NCBI GenBank assembly: GCA_004554075.1
Contig: SFOB01000026.1
Location: forward strand, 1-61,437
Direction of reading: 5' to 3'
Length of the DNA: 61,437 nt
From: Treponema sp.
GTDB lineage: Bacteria; Spirochaetota; Spirochaetia; Treponematales; Treponemataceae
Below the pieces are notes generated by a model. The model worked only from the letters and a program-made list of their open reading frames with translations. It was not told where the DNA came from and ran no database searches. This document shows, one piece after another, positions 23,787-32,198 of this stretch (the stretch's first letter is position 1; every line of letters starts with the position of its first letter). The position numbers and the translations under genes are program-made.

Positions 23787-24443
23787 ATGAACTATCAGAA
23801 AGAGCTGGATGCCCTGCTGGCGGCTTTTCCGGCTGAGACCACAGTAAAACCTTCTCTCCTGCTACATGCCTGCTGCGGTCCCTGTTCTTCTTATGTCCTG
23901 GAATATCTATTTAAGTATTTTGATATAACGGTTTTCTATTACAATCCCAATATTTATCCTCAGGAAGAATACCAGCGCCGCCTGGCAGAGCTTCGTAAAC
24001 TCTACGAAACTTTTCCGCCAGCCCTGGAAGGCAAAGTAAAAGTAGTAGAAGAAGCCTATGATCCCGAAGATTTTTATAAAGCCGTAGGAACCCGCCAGGA
24101 GCCTGAGCTGGCAGAAGAGCCTGAAAAAGGGGAGCGCTGCCGCCGTTGCTATGAGTTCCGTTTGCGCCGGGCTTTTGAATATGCCTCTGCCGGTGGCTAC
24201 GATTATTTTTGCACAACACTTTCAATCAGCCCTTTTAAGGATGCAGAAAAATTAAACGTAATTGGCCAGGAGCTGGAAGCCGAAAATCCATCCGGACCTC
24301 ACTGGCTCCCTTCCGACTTCAAAAAGAAGGGCGGCTTTAAGAGAAGCCTTGAAATCAGCGAAGAATACGGAATGTACCGCCAGGATTATTGCGGCTGCAT
24401 TTATTCCAAAAACAAGAGAAATTCTGCTATAATAAAAGAATGA
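23787..24443 (+). CDS. queH: Epoxyqueuosine reductase QueH
   Basis: A 218-residue protein of the DUF208/QueH family, which reduces epoxyqueuosine to queuosine in tRNA. The conserved Cys sets are visible: LLHACCGPCSSY near residue 28, ERCRRCYEFRL near 115 and QDYCGCIYSK near 200. These are the ligands proposed for the Fe-S and metal centre. FYYNPNIYPQEEYQRR and LSISPFKDAEKLN are further family signatures. Its TGA overlaps the ATG of argA (ATGA at 24440-24443), so the two are translationally coupled despite unrelated functions. Confidence 0.95.
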   Translation: MNYQKELDALLAAFPAETTVKPSLLLHACCGPCSSYVLEYLFKYFDITVFYYNPNIYPQEEYQRRLAELRKLYETFPPALEGKVKVVEEAYDPEDFYKAVGTRQEPELAEEPEKGERCRRCYEFRLRRAFEYASAGGYDYFCTTLSISPFKDAEKLNVIGQELEAENPSGPHWLPSDFKKKGGFKRSLEISEEYGMYRQDYCGCIYSKNKRNSAIIKE

Positions 24444-25753
24444 CAAGCTCAAAAAAGGCCGAAAACGTCCGCGACGTTATCCGCTATCTTCACAAATTTA
24501 AGAACGCTCTTCTTGTAATTTATCTCGACGACAAGACTATCAGCTCTCCGCTTTTTTCTTCGCACATCCGCGATATTGCCCTGCTTCATCAGGCAGGCCT
24601 TAAGGTTGTTTTGATTCCTGGAGCCCGCCGCCGTATAGACGAAGTTCTTGATAACGCAAAAATCAAGTGGACCCATCATGAGGGAATCCGCGTTACAACA
24701 AGCGACGCCATGCCTCTTATCAAAATGGCAGCCTTTGATGTTTCTAACACAGTAATGACCAGCCTTGCAGCAAACAATATCACTGCCGTAATCGGTAACT
24801 GGGTTCGTGCCCGCGGTAAGGGTGTGCTTGGCGGTTTTGATTTTGGAACAGCCGGCGAAATTGATAAGCTTGAAACTGAAGCAATTCAGACCGTTTTGAA
24901 TGATGGCTTTATTCCGATTTTCCCATGCATAGGCTGGTCTGCCGCAGGTCATCCTTATAATATTTCTTCGATTCTTCTTGCCAAGCAGGTTGCCATGAAT
25001 CTTAAGGCAGACAAGCTTTTCTTTATGATGTTCAACGAAGAAATCAATGCAGAAAATTATACAATTCCGGAAGGCTTTTCACTTTCAGAAGGCGGAAATA
25101 TTCCTGCCATGGATCTGGATGAGGTAGAAAGATTCCTGGAAAAGAATGCCTCTGCAAAAGGTGATATAAAAAATCTTATGAAGGCTGCTCAGGAAGCCTG
25201 CCGTGCAGGCGTTACCCGTGTGCATATTCTGGACGGTTCAAAGGATGGAGTTCTCCCTTGCGAAATCTTCAGTGGCCTTGGTTCGGGAACAATGATTTAC
25301 ACCGGAGGCTATGGTAAGGTTCGCCCGATGGAGCAGACTGATATTCCTTCTGTTCTTGCGATTATGAGGCCTTTTGTGGAGAGTGGAAAACTCTTGTCCC
25401 GCAGCGAAGAACAGATTGCTTCAGCCCTGGAAGATTATATTGTATTTGAACTTGATGGCGGTGTGCATGCCTGTGCAGCCCTTCATTTTTATGAAGATGG
25501 TCAGGCAGAAATTGCAGCTGTTGCAGTTGATGAAAATTATGCCCATATGGGAATCGGTCCTAAACTGATTGATAATCTGATTGAGCAGGCCGGCGAAGGT
25601 GGAGCCGCATCAATCTTTATTATGACAACTCAGACTGCAGACTGGTTTGAAAAACTTGGCTTTGAAGAAGACACAATTGATTCAATTCCGGAAAGCCGCC
25701 GAAAGCTCTGGGATTCCCGCCGCGGCTCGAAAGTGTTCAGACTAAAGAAATAA
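24440..25753 (+). CDS. argA: N-acetylglutamate synthase (AAK kinase-like domain plus GNAT)
   Basis: A 437-residue enzyme predicted to acetylate L-glutamate with acetyl-CoA, the first step of arginine biosynthesis. The N-terminal amino-acid-kinase-like domain (1-~290) includes VRDVIRYLHKFKNALLVIYL, LIPGARRRIDEVL and FIPIFPCIGWSAAGHPYNI. The C-terminal GNAT domain (~300-437) includes IAAVAVDENYAHMGIGPKLID (acetyl-CoA loop) and TTQTADWFEKLGF. This is the classical ArgA layout. ATG 24440 is taken as the start because it overlaps the queH stop and gives the normal N-terminus; an upstream in-frame ATG at 24389 lies within queH. Confidence 0.93.
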   Translation: MTSSKKAENVRDVIRYLHKFKNALLVIYLDDKTISSPLFSSHIRDIALLHQAGLKVVLIPGARRRIDEVLDNAKIKWTHHEGIRVTTSDAMPLIKMAAFDVSNTVMTSLAANNITAVIGNWVRARGKGVLGGFDFGTAGEIDKLETEAIQTVLNDGFIPIFPCIGWSAAGHPYNISSILLAKQVAMNLKADKLFFMMFNEEINAENYTIPEGFSLSEGGNIPAMDLDEVERFLEKNASAKGDIKNLMKAAQEACRAGVTRVHILDGSKDGVLPCEIFSGLGSGTMIYTGGYGKVRPMEQTDIPSVLAIMRPFVESGKLLSRSEEQIASALEDYIVFELDGGVHACAALHFYEDGQAEIAAVAVDENYAHMGIGPKLIDNLIEQAGEGGAASIFIMTTQTADWFEKLGFEEDTIDSIPESRRKLWDSRRGSKVFRLKK

Positions 25754-25765
25754 TAGGAATAAACT

Positions 25766-26851
25766 ATGAATGTAAATAAAGACGATCTTATCTGGTCCGG
25801 CCGCTACCTTGACCACGACGGCATCCGCTATTTTGATTATTCTGCAAGCGGCTTCTGCTTTGTTATGAAAGGAAAGCATGCCGAGACTGTAATTCTCAGT
25901 GACCCTGATTTCTGGGATGCTGCTAACAAGGCTGTACTTGGAATTTTTGTAACAGAAGGATCAGATACCAGCATAGAAGCAATCCCGGAAGAACCAACTC
26001 TCCGTGTAACATTGAATGAGTGTGAAAATCATATTGTACTTTTTGATTCCCCGGTAGAAAAAACAGTAACCATTCGTGTTATGAAATTCAGCGAATGTGC
26101 CTTTGGCTATGCCGGCCTCAAGCACCTTGAGATAGACGGTGATTTACTGAGTTCTCCAGAGGTCTCGGCTTCTGCCGGCAATCAGCTCAAACTTGAGTTC
26201 ATCGGCGACAGCATTACCTGCGGCTACGGAATAGAAGGTATTTGGGAAAAAGATACTTTTACAACAGCCCAGGAACGCCCGGACAAAGCCTACGCTTTTC
26301 TTACCGCCAAGGCCCTCGGTGCCCAGGTTCAGCTTTGCAGCTGGAGCGGCATAGGCCTCATTTCAAATTACGTAGATCCGGAAACAATCATGCTGCCGGA
26401 TACACACTGGCTCATGCAGGCTAACTGGCCTTATACAGATAAATCACTTGCCCTGAGACTCGGCATTGAACCTGAAGTCTGGGATGCATCCCGCTATCAG
26501 CCGGATATTGTAGTAATTCATCTTGGAACAAACGACATCAGCTGGGTGCGCGGAATGGAAGAACGCCGACTGGAATACACAGCTCAACTTCGTCAGCTTA
26601 TAGAGGCAGTTCACCGCCGCAGCCCTAAGGCAAAAATCTGCTGCTGTCTTGGAATTATGGGCGAAGCCCTCAACGAGTCTGTCGCAGAGGCAGTTGAGCT
26701 TTTCAAAAAAGATTTCCCTGCAGTAACAGCAAAGGCAGTGCTTTTTACCCAGCAACTTGAATCAGATGGAATCGGTGCAGACTGGCATCCTTCTGCGGTA
26801 ACCCATAAAAAAGCCGCAGAGCTTCTTACGAAGGCACTGCGGTCTTTATAG
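25766..26851 (+). CDS. CE2-type SGNH acetyl esterase (carbohydrate de-acetylase)
   Basis: A 361-residue protein without a signal peptide. Residues 1-~135 form a beta-sandwich (WSGRYLDHDGIRYFDYSASGFCFVMKG), and residues ~140-361 an SGNH hydrolase with FIGDSITCGYG (nucleophile Ser), VIHLGTNDISW (block III Asn/Asp) and GADWHPSAVTH (catalytic His). That two-domain order is the CE2 layout. CE2 enzymes remove O-acetyl groups from xylan, glucomannan or their oligosaccharides; the lack of a secretion signal suggests action on imported oligosaccharides. It starts 12 bases after argA. The GH26-like gene lies just downstream on the other strand, the two tails being separated by one palindromic repeat unit. 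Confidence 0.88.
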   Translation: MNVNKDDLIWSGRYLDHDGIRYFDYSASGFCFVMKGKHAETVILSDPDFWDAANKAVLGIFVTEGSDTSIEAIPEEPTLRVTLNECENHIVLFDSPVEKTVTIRVMKFSECAFGYAGLKHLEIDGDLLSSPEVSASAGNQLKLEFIGDSITCGYGIEGIWEKDTFTTAQERPDKAYAFLTAKALGAQVQLCSWSGIGLISNYVDPETIMLPDTHWLMQANWPYTDKSLALRLGIEPEVWDASRYQPDIVVIHLGTNDISWVRGMEERRLEYTAQLRQLIEAVHRRSPKAKICCCLGIMGEALNESVAEAVELFKKDFPAVTAKAVLFTQQLESDGIGADWHPSAVTHKKAAELLTKALRSL

Positions 26852-26853
26852 GC

Positions 26854-26880
26854 GTCATGCTGAACTTGTTTCAGCATCTT
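26854..26880. repeat. Single-unit palindromic repeat (GTCAT..CTGAACTTG family), copy 2
   Basis: One ~27-base unit, GTCATGCTGAACTTG followed by TTTCAGCATCTT, forms the hairpin ATGCTGAA/TTCAGCAT. It fills almost the whole 30-base space between the convergent CE2 and GH26-like genes and so probably acts as a two-way transcription stop. Confidence 0.8.
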
Positions 26881-26881
26881 G

Positions 26882-28354
26882 TTATTTAAGGTGTGTAATT
26901 CCTCGGCACACCGGAATCTCTTCAATCTTAATTTCCGGTAGGGCAGGCAGCACAGTGTAGTAGTTGTAAAGCCAGTCGCCGTCCTTTGCTTCGTATGGAT
27001 CGCCGCTCTTTGGCTTGTTCATACCATCAGCTGGTGGCAGAAAGTAGTGGAGCTTAAAGGTGCCAGGCTTTTTCACTGCATTTGCCTTATCATAGAAGTA
27101 AGACATTAAATCAACGCATTTTGTGCCCGGAGCCTTATAGAACCACCAGCCTTCAAACTCAATCATCATATTAAGAGGCTCGAGTTCTTTTCCAAAGTGG
27201 AGTTCAAACTGAACAGGACTTCTGTTTAATTTAACCGGTACTTCAATTCCTTCTGAATCTTCTGAACCACCCCAGCGCAAGGTCGCAGGCAGCTCCACAG
27301 AATCAGCTTTTACAATCTTCTGACTGAAGAAAGGCTTGTGCAGCTGCTTTTTATACATGCCCATAATCGGCTGTTCAATTCCAACTTCACTATTGTTAGG
27401 ATCAGTTATTTCCATACCAAGGCGACCGTCATCGCGGAACTGGTAGAAGGTAAAGGCGCTCAGCCAGCCTTCCTTATCTTTCTGCAGCAGATCCATAAAC
27501 TGCTTCATCATATTAGACTGAACATAAGGACCTGCAACATCACCGTCGGCATTCAGTTCCGAAAGAACCATAGGCTTGTCCTGACCTGTGATTTTTCGCA
27601 GGCGTTTCAAGGTCATCTTGCATTTTTCATAAACTTCAGCAACGCTGTAGCGGGCATAGCTGGAAGTCTCTTTTGAAACTACATCGTTAGGCCAACCCCA
27701 GTGCAAAGAAAGATAATTGTCTCCAGACCAGATATCAGCTGCCTTGTGGGCTTCCAGGAAAATATCTTCCATCTCAAGTTTTCCTGTAGACTTCTGCCAC
27801 ATTCCGGCACACAAAATCATTTTTACGTTTGGAGCGTATTTATGCATAACGCGGCAAACCATAACAAAGAAATCAGCTATTTCCTGATAGGTTGCACGGC
27901 GGGTATAGCAGAACCAGTCGCCAGTACATTCATGATTTACACGAAGCAAAAGGCGGCCATAAGGGCGCAGGTCCTTTGCAAGCGGAATAATATCTTCTTC
28001 TTTTAAGTGAGGGTCAATTGTAAGGGTAAGAACAACATCCATACCATGACGGCGGATTTCCTTCATAAACTTAAAAGGCTCGTCATCGCGTAAGCCTTCA
28101 CGTCCGCCCCGGTAAGGGAAGTAGTTTTCGTATGGAGAATCCCAGGCACCTGCAGATTCACGACCTAAATCAATTTCGCAGGCACGGGTTGGCCATTCCT
28201 TATCATTAGGGTAGTAGGTATACATCAGGCTGATTCCACGGTGAACTTTACCAAGTTTCTGCAGAATATAATCCTGATTCACATAAAGACCGCGTTCGCT
28301 GCCGTCTCCCATATCCAAAGCACATTTTGCCGGAGTTAATAAAACCTTATTCAT
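26882..28354 (-). CDS. GH26-like glycoside hydrolase (clan GH-A), intracellular
   Basis: A 490-residue protein from ATG 28354 (MNKVLLTPAKCALDMGDG). The longer frame to 28447 overlaps the divergent gene and is rejected; Met at 28402 is a second alternative. No signal peptide. RLLLRVNHECTGDWFCY resembles the GH26 acid/base region (HE.NG.WF), and KPMVLSELNADG could hold the nucleophile Glu on a later strand; both fit a TIM-barrel clan GH-A enzyme. A C-terminal ~120-residue beta-rich region (LRWGGSEDSEGIEVPVKLNR) is probably an accessory domain. GH26 enzymes are mainly beta-mannanases, which fits the adjacent CE2 esterase. The specific activity is inference. Confidence 0.72.
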   Translation of the reverse strand: MNKVLLTPAKCALDMGDGSERGLYVNQDYILQKLGKVHRGISLMYTYYPNDKEWPTRACEIDLGRESAGAWDSPYENYFPYRGGREGLRDDEPFKFMKEIRRHGMDVVLTLTIDPHLKEEDIIPLAKDLRPYGRLLLRVNHECTGDWFCYTRRATYQEIADFFVMVCRVMHKYAPNVKMILCAGMWQKSTGKLEMEDIFLEAHKAADIWSGDNYLSLHWGWPNDVVSKETSSYARYSVAEVYEKCKMTLKRLRKITGQDKPMVLSELNADGDVAGPYVQSNMMKQFMDLLQKDKEGWLSAFTFYQFRDDGRLGMEITDPNNSEVGIEQPIMGMYKKQLHKPFFSQKIVKADSVELPATLRWGGSEDSEGIEVPVKLNRSPVQFELHFGKELEPLNMMIEFEGWWFYKAPGTKCVDLMSYFYDKANAVKKPGTFKLHYFLPPADGMNKPKSGDPYEAKDGDWLYNYYTVLPALPEIKIEEIPVCRGITHLK

Positions 28355-28441
28355 ATTAAAAAGATAGGGAAAAAATATTAAAGTAGGCAATTCACACTTC
28401 ATGGTATATAATTGAAATAATAATATAAAAGTGTGGTGTAT

Positions 28442-31400
28442 ATGCACGGATACAAAAAATATCAGATAGTTCTTCTTTCTCTCTTTTGCATAGCCGTAAA
28501 TATTGGTGGAAAATATTTTGCCGCAAAATTAAACCTTCCTGTATGGCTGGACGCCTTTGGAACCCTGCTTGCAGCTTATGTAGCAGGTCCTTTTGCCGGT
28601 GCAATAATCGGAGGAGCTTCTAATATTATTTATGGATTTATAGACCCTGTATCTTTTGCATATTCAGTAACAAGTATTTGTATAGGAGCCGTTGCCGGAG
28701 TTTATGCACGCCATGGCTGGATGAAAAATCTTTTTAAGACAATGTCGCTCAGTGTGCTCATTACTGGAATCTGTGTAGTTCTTTCTGCAATTTTAAATGA
28801 GATTTTTTATGATGGAATGACAGGAAATTTCTGGGGCGATGGAATTATAGAAATGCTCAGATACTGGGGAGTAAGAAGGGGACTGTGTGTAGTAGCCGGC
28901 GAGTTCTATGTAGATTTTGTAGATAAGGTAATTACCATGGGCTTGATTTACCTCTTTATAAAACTCTACAGACGGGTAAAAAGATATCTTCCAAAATGCT
29001 TTGTGCTTCAGAAAGATGAAGAGGAAGAAAAGAAAACTATAGATGTAACAAAAATGTTTGCCCTTCTTCTGGTTGCAGGTCTTTCACTTGCGCTTCCGGC
29101 AAAGGCATCTGCTTCTACAAAAAAGTTTGGCACCTATATCCGTACAATTTACAATAATACAAACGGACTCCCAGGTGGAGAAGCAAACGATATTGCCTCA
29201 ACAAAAGACGGCATTCTCTGGATAGGAACTTACGCAGGTCTTTACCGCCACAACGGAAAAGAGTTCCGTCTTATGAATGAGTATGATTCAATTAAAACCG
29301 TCCGCTGTCTTTATGCAGATGAATACGGCAAGCTGCTGGTAGGTACAAATGATAACGGTTTTTCAATTATTGAAAACGAAGAGATTATTTGTGTCTGCAC
29401 AGAAAAAGACGGGCTTCCTGCAGATTCCATTCGTTGTGTTACCAGCGCGGGTGACGGCGTTTACTACATCGGAACTACAGCAGAGCTAGCAGTTGTAGAA
29501 CCATACAGAACTGCCGACGGCTGGAAGACTGGAATAAGGGCTGTTATTCCGGAAGTTTATTCTGCCCTCAGACTTGCTTCTGACGGAAAGGGAAAGGTAG
29601 CCGCAGTTGCTTCAAACGGTTCAATTTATATTTTACAGAATGGTAAGCTGCTTTACGAAATGCCTTTTAAGGGAACAAAAATAATTTCTGCAGCTTTTGA
29701 TGAAAACGGAAACCTTTATGCTGCAGGTGAAAATAATGAACTTTATATTTTCAAGAATGAGCCTGATGGAGAGAGCAGTATGCCTCTTTCAAGGGTAATA
29801 GACTGCAGTCCTTTAAAGCACATAAACTCTCTTGTTTTTAATGAAGGGGTTCTCTTCCTTTGTTCAGATGCGGGCGCGGCTTATATTGATTACAAATTAC
29901 TGGATAATACTGCTCCTGATATCGGATCAGCCCTTTCTGTCTTTAATATGATTGATACTGGAGTTTTTAATAACTCAATTGATAACATGATAGAAGACTA
30001 CCAGGGTAACCTTTGGTTCTCTTCTTCCCGCCTGGGCCTTTTAAAAATGTGCGACTCTGCCTTTGATGAAATTTATCTTTCTGCAGGCTTTGAAGAAGCT
30101 GTAGTAAACTCAGTTACAAAGTTCAACGGTAAGATTTATTTTGGAACAGATAACGGCCTTTCAATGATAGACGAAAAGACCGGCGCAATAGATGAAAATC
30201 AATTAACAAAGAAAATGAAGGGCCTCCGTGTCCGCTGCCTTATGATAGACAGTAAAAACCGTCTCTGGGTTTGTACATACACAAAGGGCCTTTACTGCAT
30301 GGACCTTTCCGGCAACATAAGCGAATACGAAACTACAACAGGCCAGCAGTTCCGTATTCTTCTTGAACTTTCAGACGGAAGTATTGCCGCAGCCGGTAAA
30401 AAAGGAATCACCTTCCTTAAAGATGGAGTAGTAACAAAAAGACTTACCAAGGCAGACGGTTTTGAAAATCAGGTTGTGCTTACGCTTTCTGAACTGCCTG
30501 ACGGAAGCCTGGTTGCGGGAACAGACGGCGGCGGCCTTGCAGTTATCAGAAATCAGAATATTGAAAGACTCATTCGCCGCCAGGATGGGCTTACTTCAAA
30601 CGTAATTCTCAGGACTGTAAATGACTATAAGGGTAAAGAAGCAACTGGCGGAACTTATCTTATTACAAGTAACAGTATCTGCTATATGGATAAGGATTTT
30701 AATGTAAGACATCTTTCAAACTTCCCTTATTCAAATAACTATGACCTTGTAGTTCGCGAAAACGGAAACATTTTTGTGCTTGGTTCTGCAGGTATTTTTG
30801 TTGTTACCCGGGATGAGCTCCTTTCCGGAGAGAAAATAGATTATATCCTTCTGGATTTAAAGCGTGGACTCATTGGTTCTCTTACTGCAAATTCATGGAA
30901 CTATATTGATGAAAACAGCAATCTTTATCTTTCCTGCGACAGCGGCGCCAGCGTTTTGAATCTTGATGCTTACGATAAAATTGACCGTGAATGCCGTATG
31001 CAGCTTAAGAGCGTGATTGTAAACGGAGAGCGCTATACTGTACCTCGCGACAAGCATTTTGTGATTCCGGGAGACAGCGACAGTATTGAAGTTATTCCGG
31101 AAATATTGAACTACTCAATTAATAATCCATATATCAGCTTATATATGAATGGAATTGATGAGCATCCTAATGTAATGACACAGAACGAGCTTGCAAGCCT
31201 TATCTATTCAAATATTCCAGCCGGTAAATACGACTTCCATATTTCACTTCTGGACAGCAAGGGAATTAATGTACTGGAAGAAGTTGTTTACGAAATTGAA
31301 AAACCTTACCGCATTTACGACTACTGGTGGTTCCAGGTTTATGCCTTTATTGTAATGATGATGGCAATTGCCTGGCTTACCTGGTACGTTACTGCTACCA

Positions 31401-32065
31401 TTCAGAATTTCCGTTACGAAAAGCAGGAAAAAGAAATCGAGCGTATCCGCGACCAGATTCGTATGAGTAACGAGACAATTCTTTCTGTAGCAAATGCAGT
31501 AGAAGCCCGCGATAAACGTACAGGCCGCCACTCTTTCCGCGTTGCAGTTTATTCCATGCTGATTGCAGTAGAGCTCGGTTGCGATGAAGAGGAAATTGAA
31601 AACATCCGCCAGATTGGACTTCTACATGATATTGGAAAAATTGGCGTACCGGATTCTATTTTGAACAAGCCGGATAAGCTTACAAAAAAAGAATTTGAAA
31701 TCATGCAGCGCCATACAGAAATCGGTGGTGAGATTCTTAAGGACTTTACTACAATTAAAAATGTAGCAGAGGGTGCAAAGTATCATCATGAAAGATGGGA
31801 TGGAAAGGGCTACAACTGCGGCCTTAAAGGAAAAGAAATTCCGCTCACCGCAAGAATTATTGGAATTGCAGATGCCTTTGACGCAATGACTTCTAATCGT
31901 GTTTACCGTCCTGCAATGACAATGGACCGGGTAATAGAAGAGTTGAAGAATGGGCGCGGCACACAGTTTGATCCTGAGCTGGTAGATATTTTGTTAGGCT
32001 TAGTTAACAGCGGCCGCCTCGACGTTTCTGAAATCAAGAAGCAGAGTGAGGAACTGGAAGACTAA
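28442..32065 (+). CDS. Fusion sensor: ECF S-component-like membrane domain, beta-propeller, Y_Y_Y and HD-GYP
   Basis: A protein of ~1207 residues from ATG 28442 (GTG codons at 28433/28436 are alternatives). Residues 1-~185 have 5-6 membrane helices with the look of an ECF-transporter S component (LDAFGTLLAAYVAGPFAGAI). After a charged loop, FALLLVAGLSLALPAKASAS reads like a secretory signal leading to a periplasmic two-component-regulator propeller (~225-800, many GILWIGT/GNLWFSS/NRLWVCT blades). A Y_Y_Y-like beta domain and a membrane helix (~960-985) follow, then a short coiled coil and a cytoplasmic HD-GYP domain: HDIGKIGVPDSILNKPDKL at ~1052 and HHERWDGKGYNCGLKG, with GYN in place of GYP. 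It likely couples an external signal to c-di-GMP breakdown. Confidence 0.85.
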   Translation: MHGYKKYQIVLLSLFCIAVNIGGKYFAAKLNLPVWLDAFGTLLAAYVAGPFAGAIIGGASNIIYGFIDPVSFAYSVTSICIGAVAGVYARHGWMKNLFKTMSLSVLITGICVVLSAILNEIFYDGMTGNFWGDGIIEMLRYWGVRRGLCVVAGEFYVDFVDKVITMGLIYLFIKLYRRVKRYLPKCFVLQKDEEEEKKTIDVTKMFALLLVAGLSLALPAKASASTKKFGTYIRTIYNNTNGLPGGEANDIASTKDGILWIGTYAGLYRHNGKEFRLMNEYDSIKTVRCLYADEYGKLLVGTNDNGFSIIENEEIICVCTEKDGLPADSIRCVTSAGDGVYYIGTTAELAVVEPYRTADGWKTGIRAVIPEVYSALRLASDGKGKVAAVASNGSIYILQNGKLLYEMPFKGTKIISAAFDENGNLYAAGENNELYIFKNEPDGESSMPLSRVIDCSPLKHINSLVFNEGVLFLCSDAGAAYIDYKLLDNTAPDIGSALSVFNMIDTGVFNNSIDNMIEDYQGNLWFSSSRLGLLKMCDSAFDEIYLSAGFEEAVVNSVTKFNGKIYFGTDNGLSMIDEKTGAIDENQLTKKMKGLRVRCLMIDSKNRLWVCTYTKGLYCMDLSGNISEYETTTGQQFRILLELSDGSIAAAGKKGITFLKDGVVTKRLTKADGFENQVVLTLSELPDGSLVAGTDGGGLAVIRNQNIERLIRRQDGLTSNVILRTVNDYKGKEATGGTYLITSNSICYMDKDFNVRHLSNFPYSNNYDLVVRENGNIFVLGSAGIFVVTRDELLSGEKIDYILLDLKRGLIGSLTANSWNYIDENSNLYLSCDSGASVLNLDAYDKIDRECRMQLKSVIVNGERYTVPRDKHFVIPGDSDSIEVIPEILNYSINNPYISLYMNGIDEHPNVMTQNELASLIYSNIPAGKYDFHISLLDSKGINVLEEVVYEIEKPYRIYDYWWFQVYAFIVMMMAIAWLTWYVTATIQNFRYEKQEKEIERIRDQIRMSNETILSVANAVEARDKRTGRHSFRVAVYSMLIAVELGCDEEEIENIRQIGLLHDIGKIGVPDSILNKPDKLTKKEFEIMQRHTEIGGEILKDFTTIKNVAEGAKYHHERWDGKGYNCGLKGKEIPLTARIIGIADAFDAMTSNRVYRPAMTMDRVIEELKNGRGTQFDPELVDILLGLVNSGRLDVSEIKKQSEELED

Positions 32066-32123
32066 CCTGGGGCAATCGCAATCCAAAATTCTGCAATAAC
32101 CCCCTTGACACACTCTTTACAGA

Positions 32124-32150
32124 TTGACTGTAAATTAATTCTACTATAAA
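32124..32150 (+). promoter_or_regulatory. Candidate promoter for ppdK
   Basis: TTGACT (32124-32129) and TATAAA (32145-32150) are 15 bases apart. A second -35-like TTGACA lies at 32105-32110. TGGAG at 32186-32190 serves as the ribosome site for the ATG at 32199. Confidence 0.5.
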
Positions 32151-32198
32151 ATACATCTATTAACATTGAAATCTTTTTTTAGATATGGAGTAAAATCA

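Noticed and set aside
28354..28447. Longer N-terminus for the GH26-like protein
   Set aside because: It would overlap the start of the divergent HD-GYP fusion gene, and the added residues are not part of the enzyme fold.
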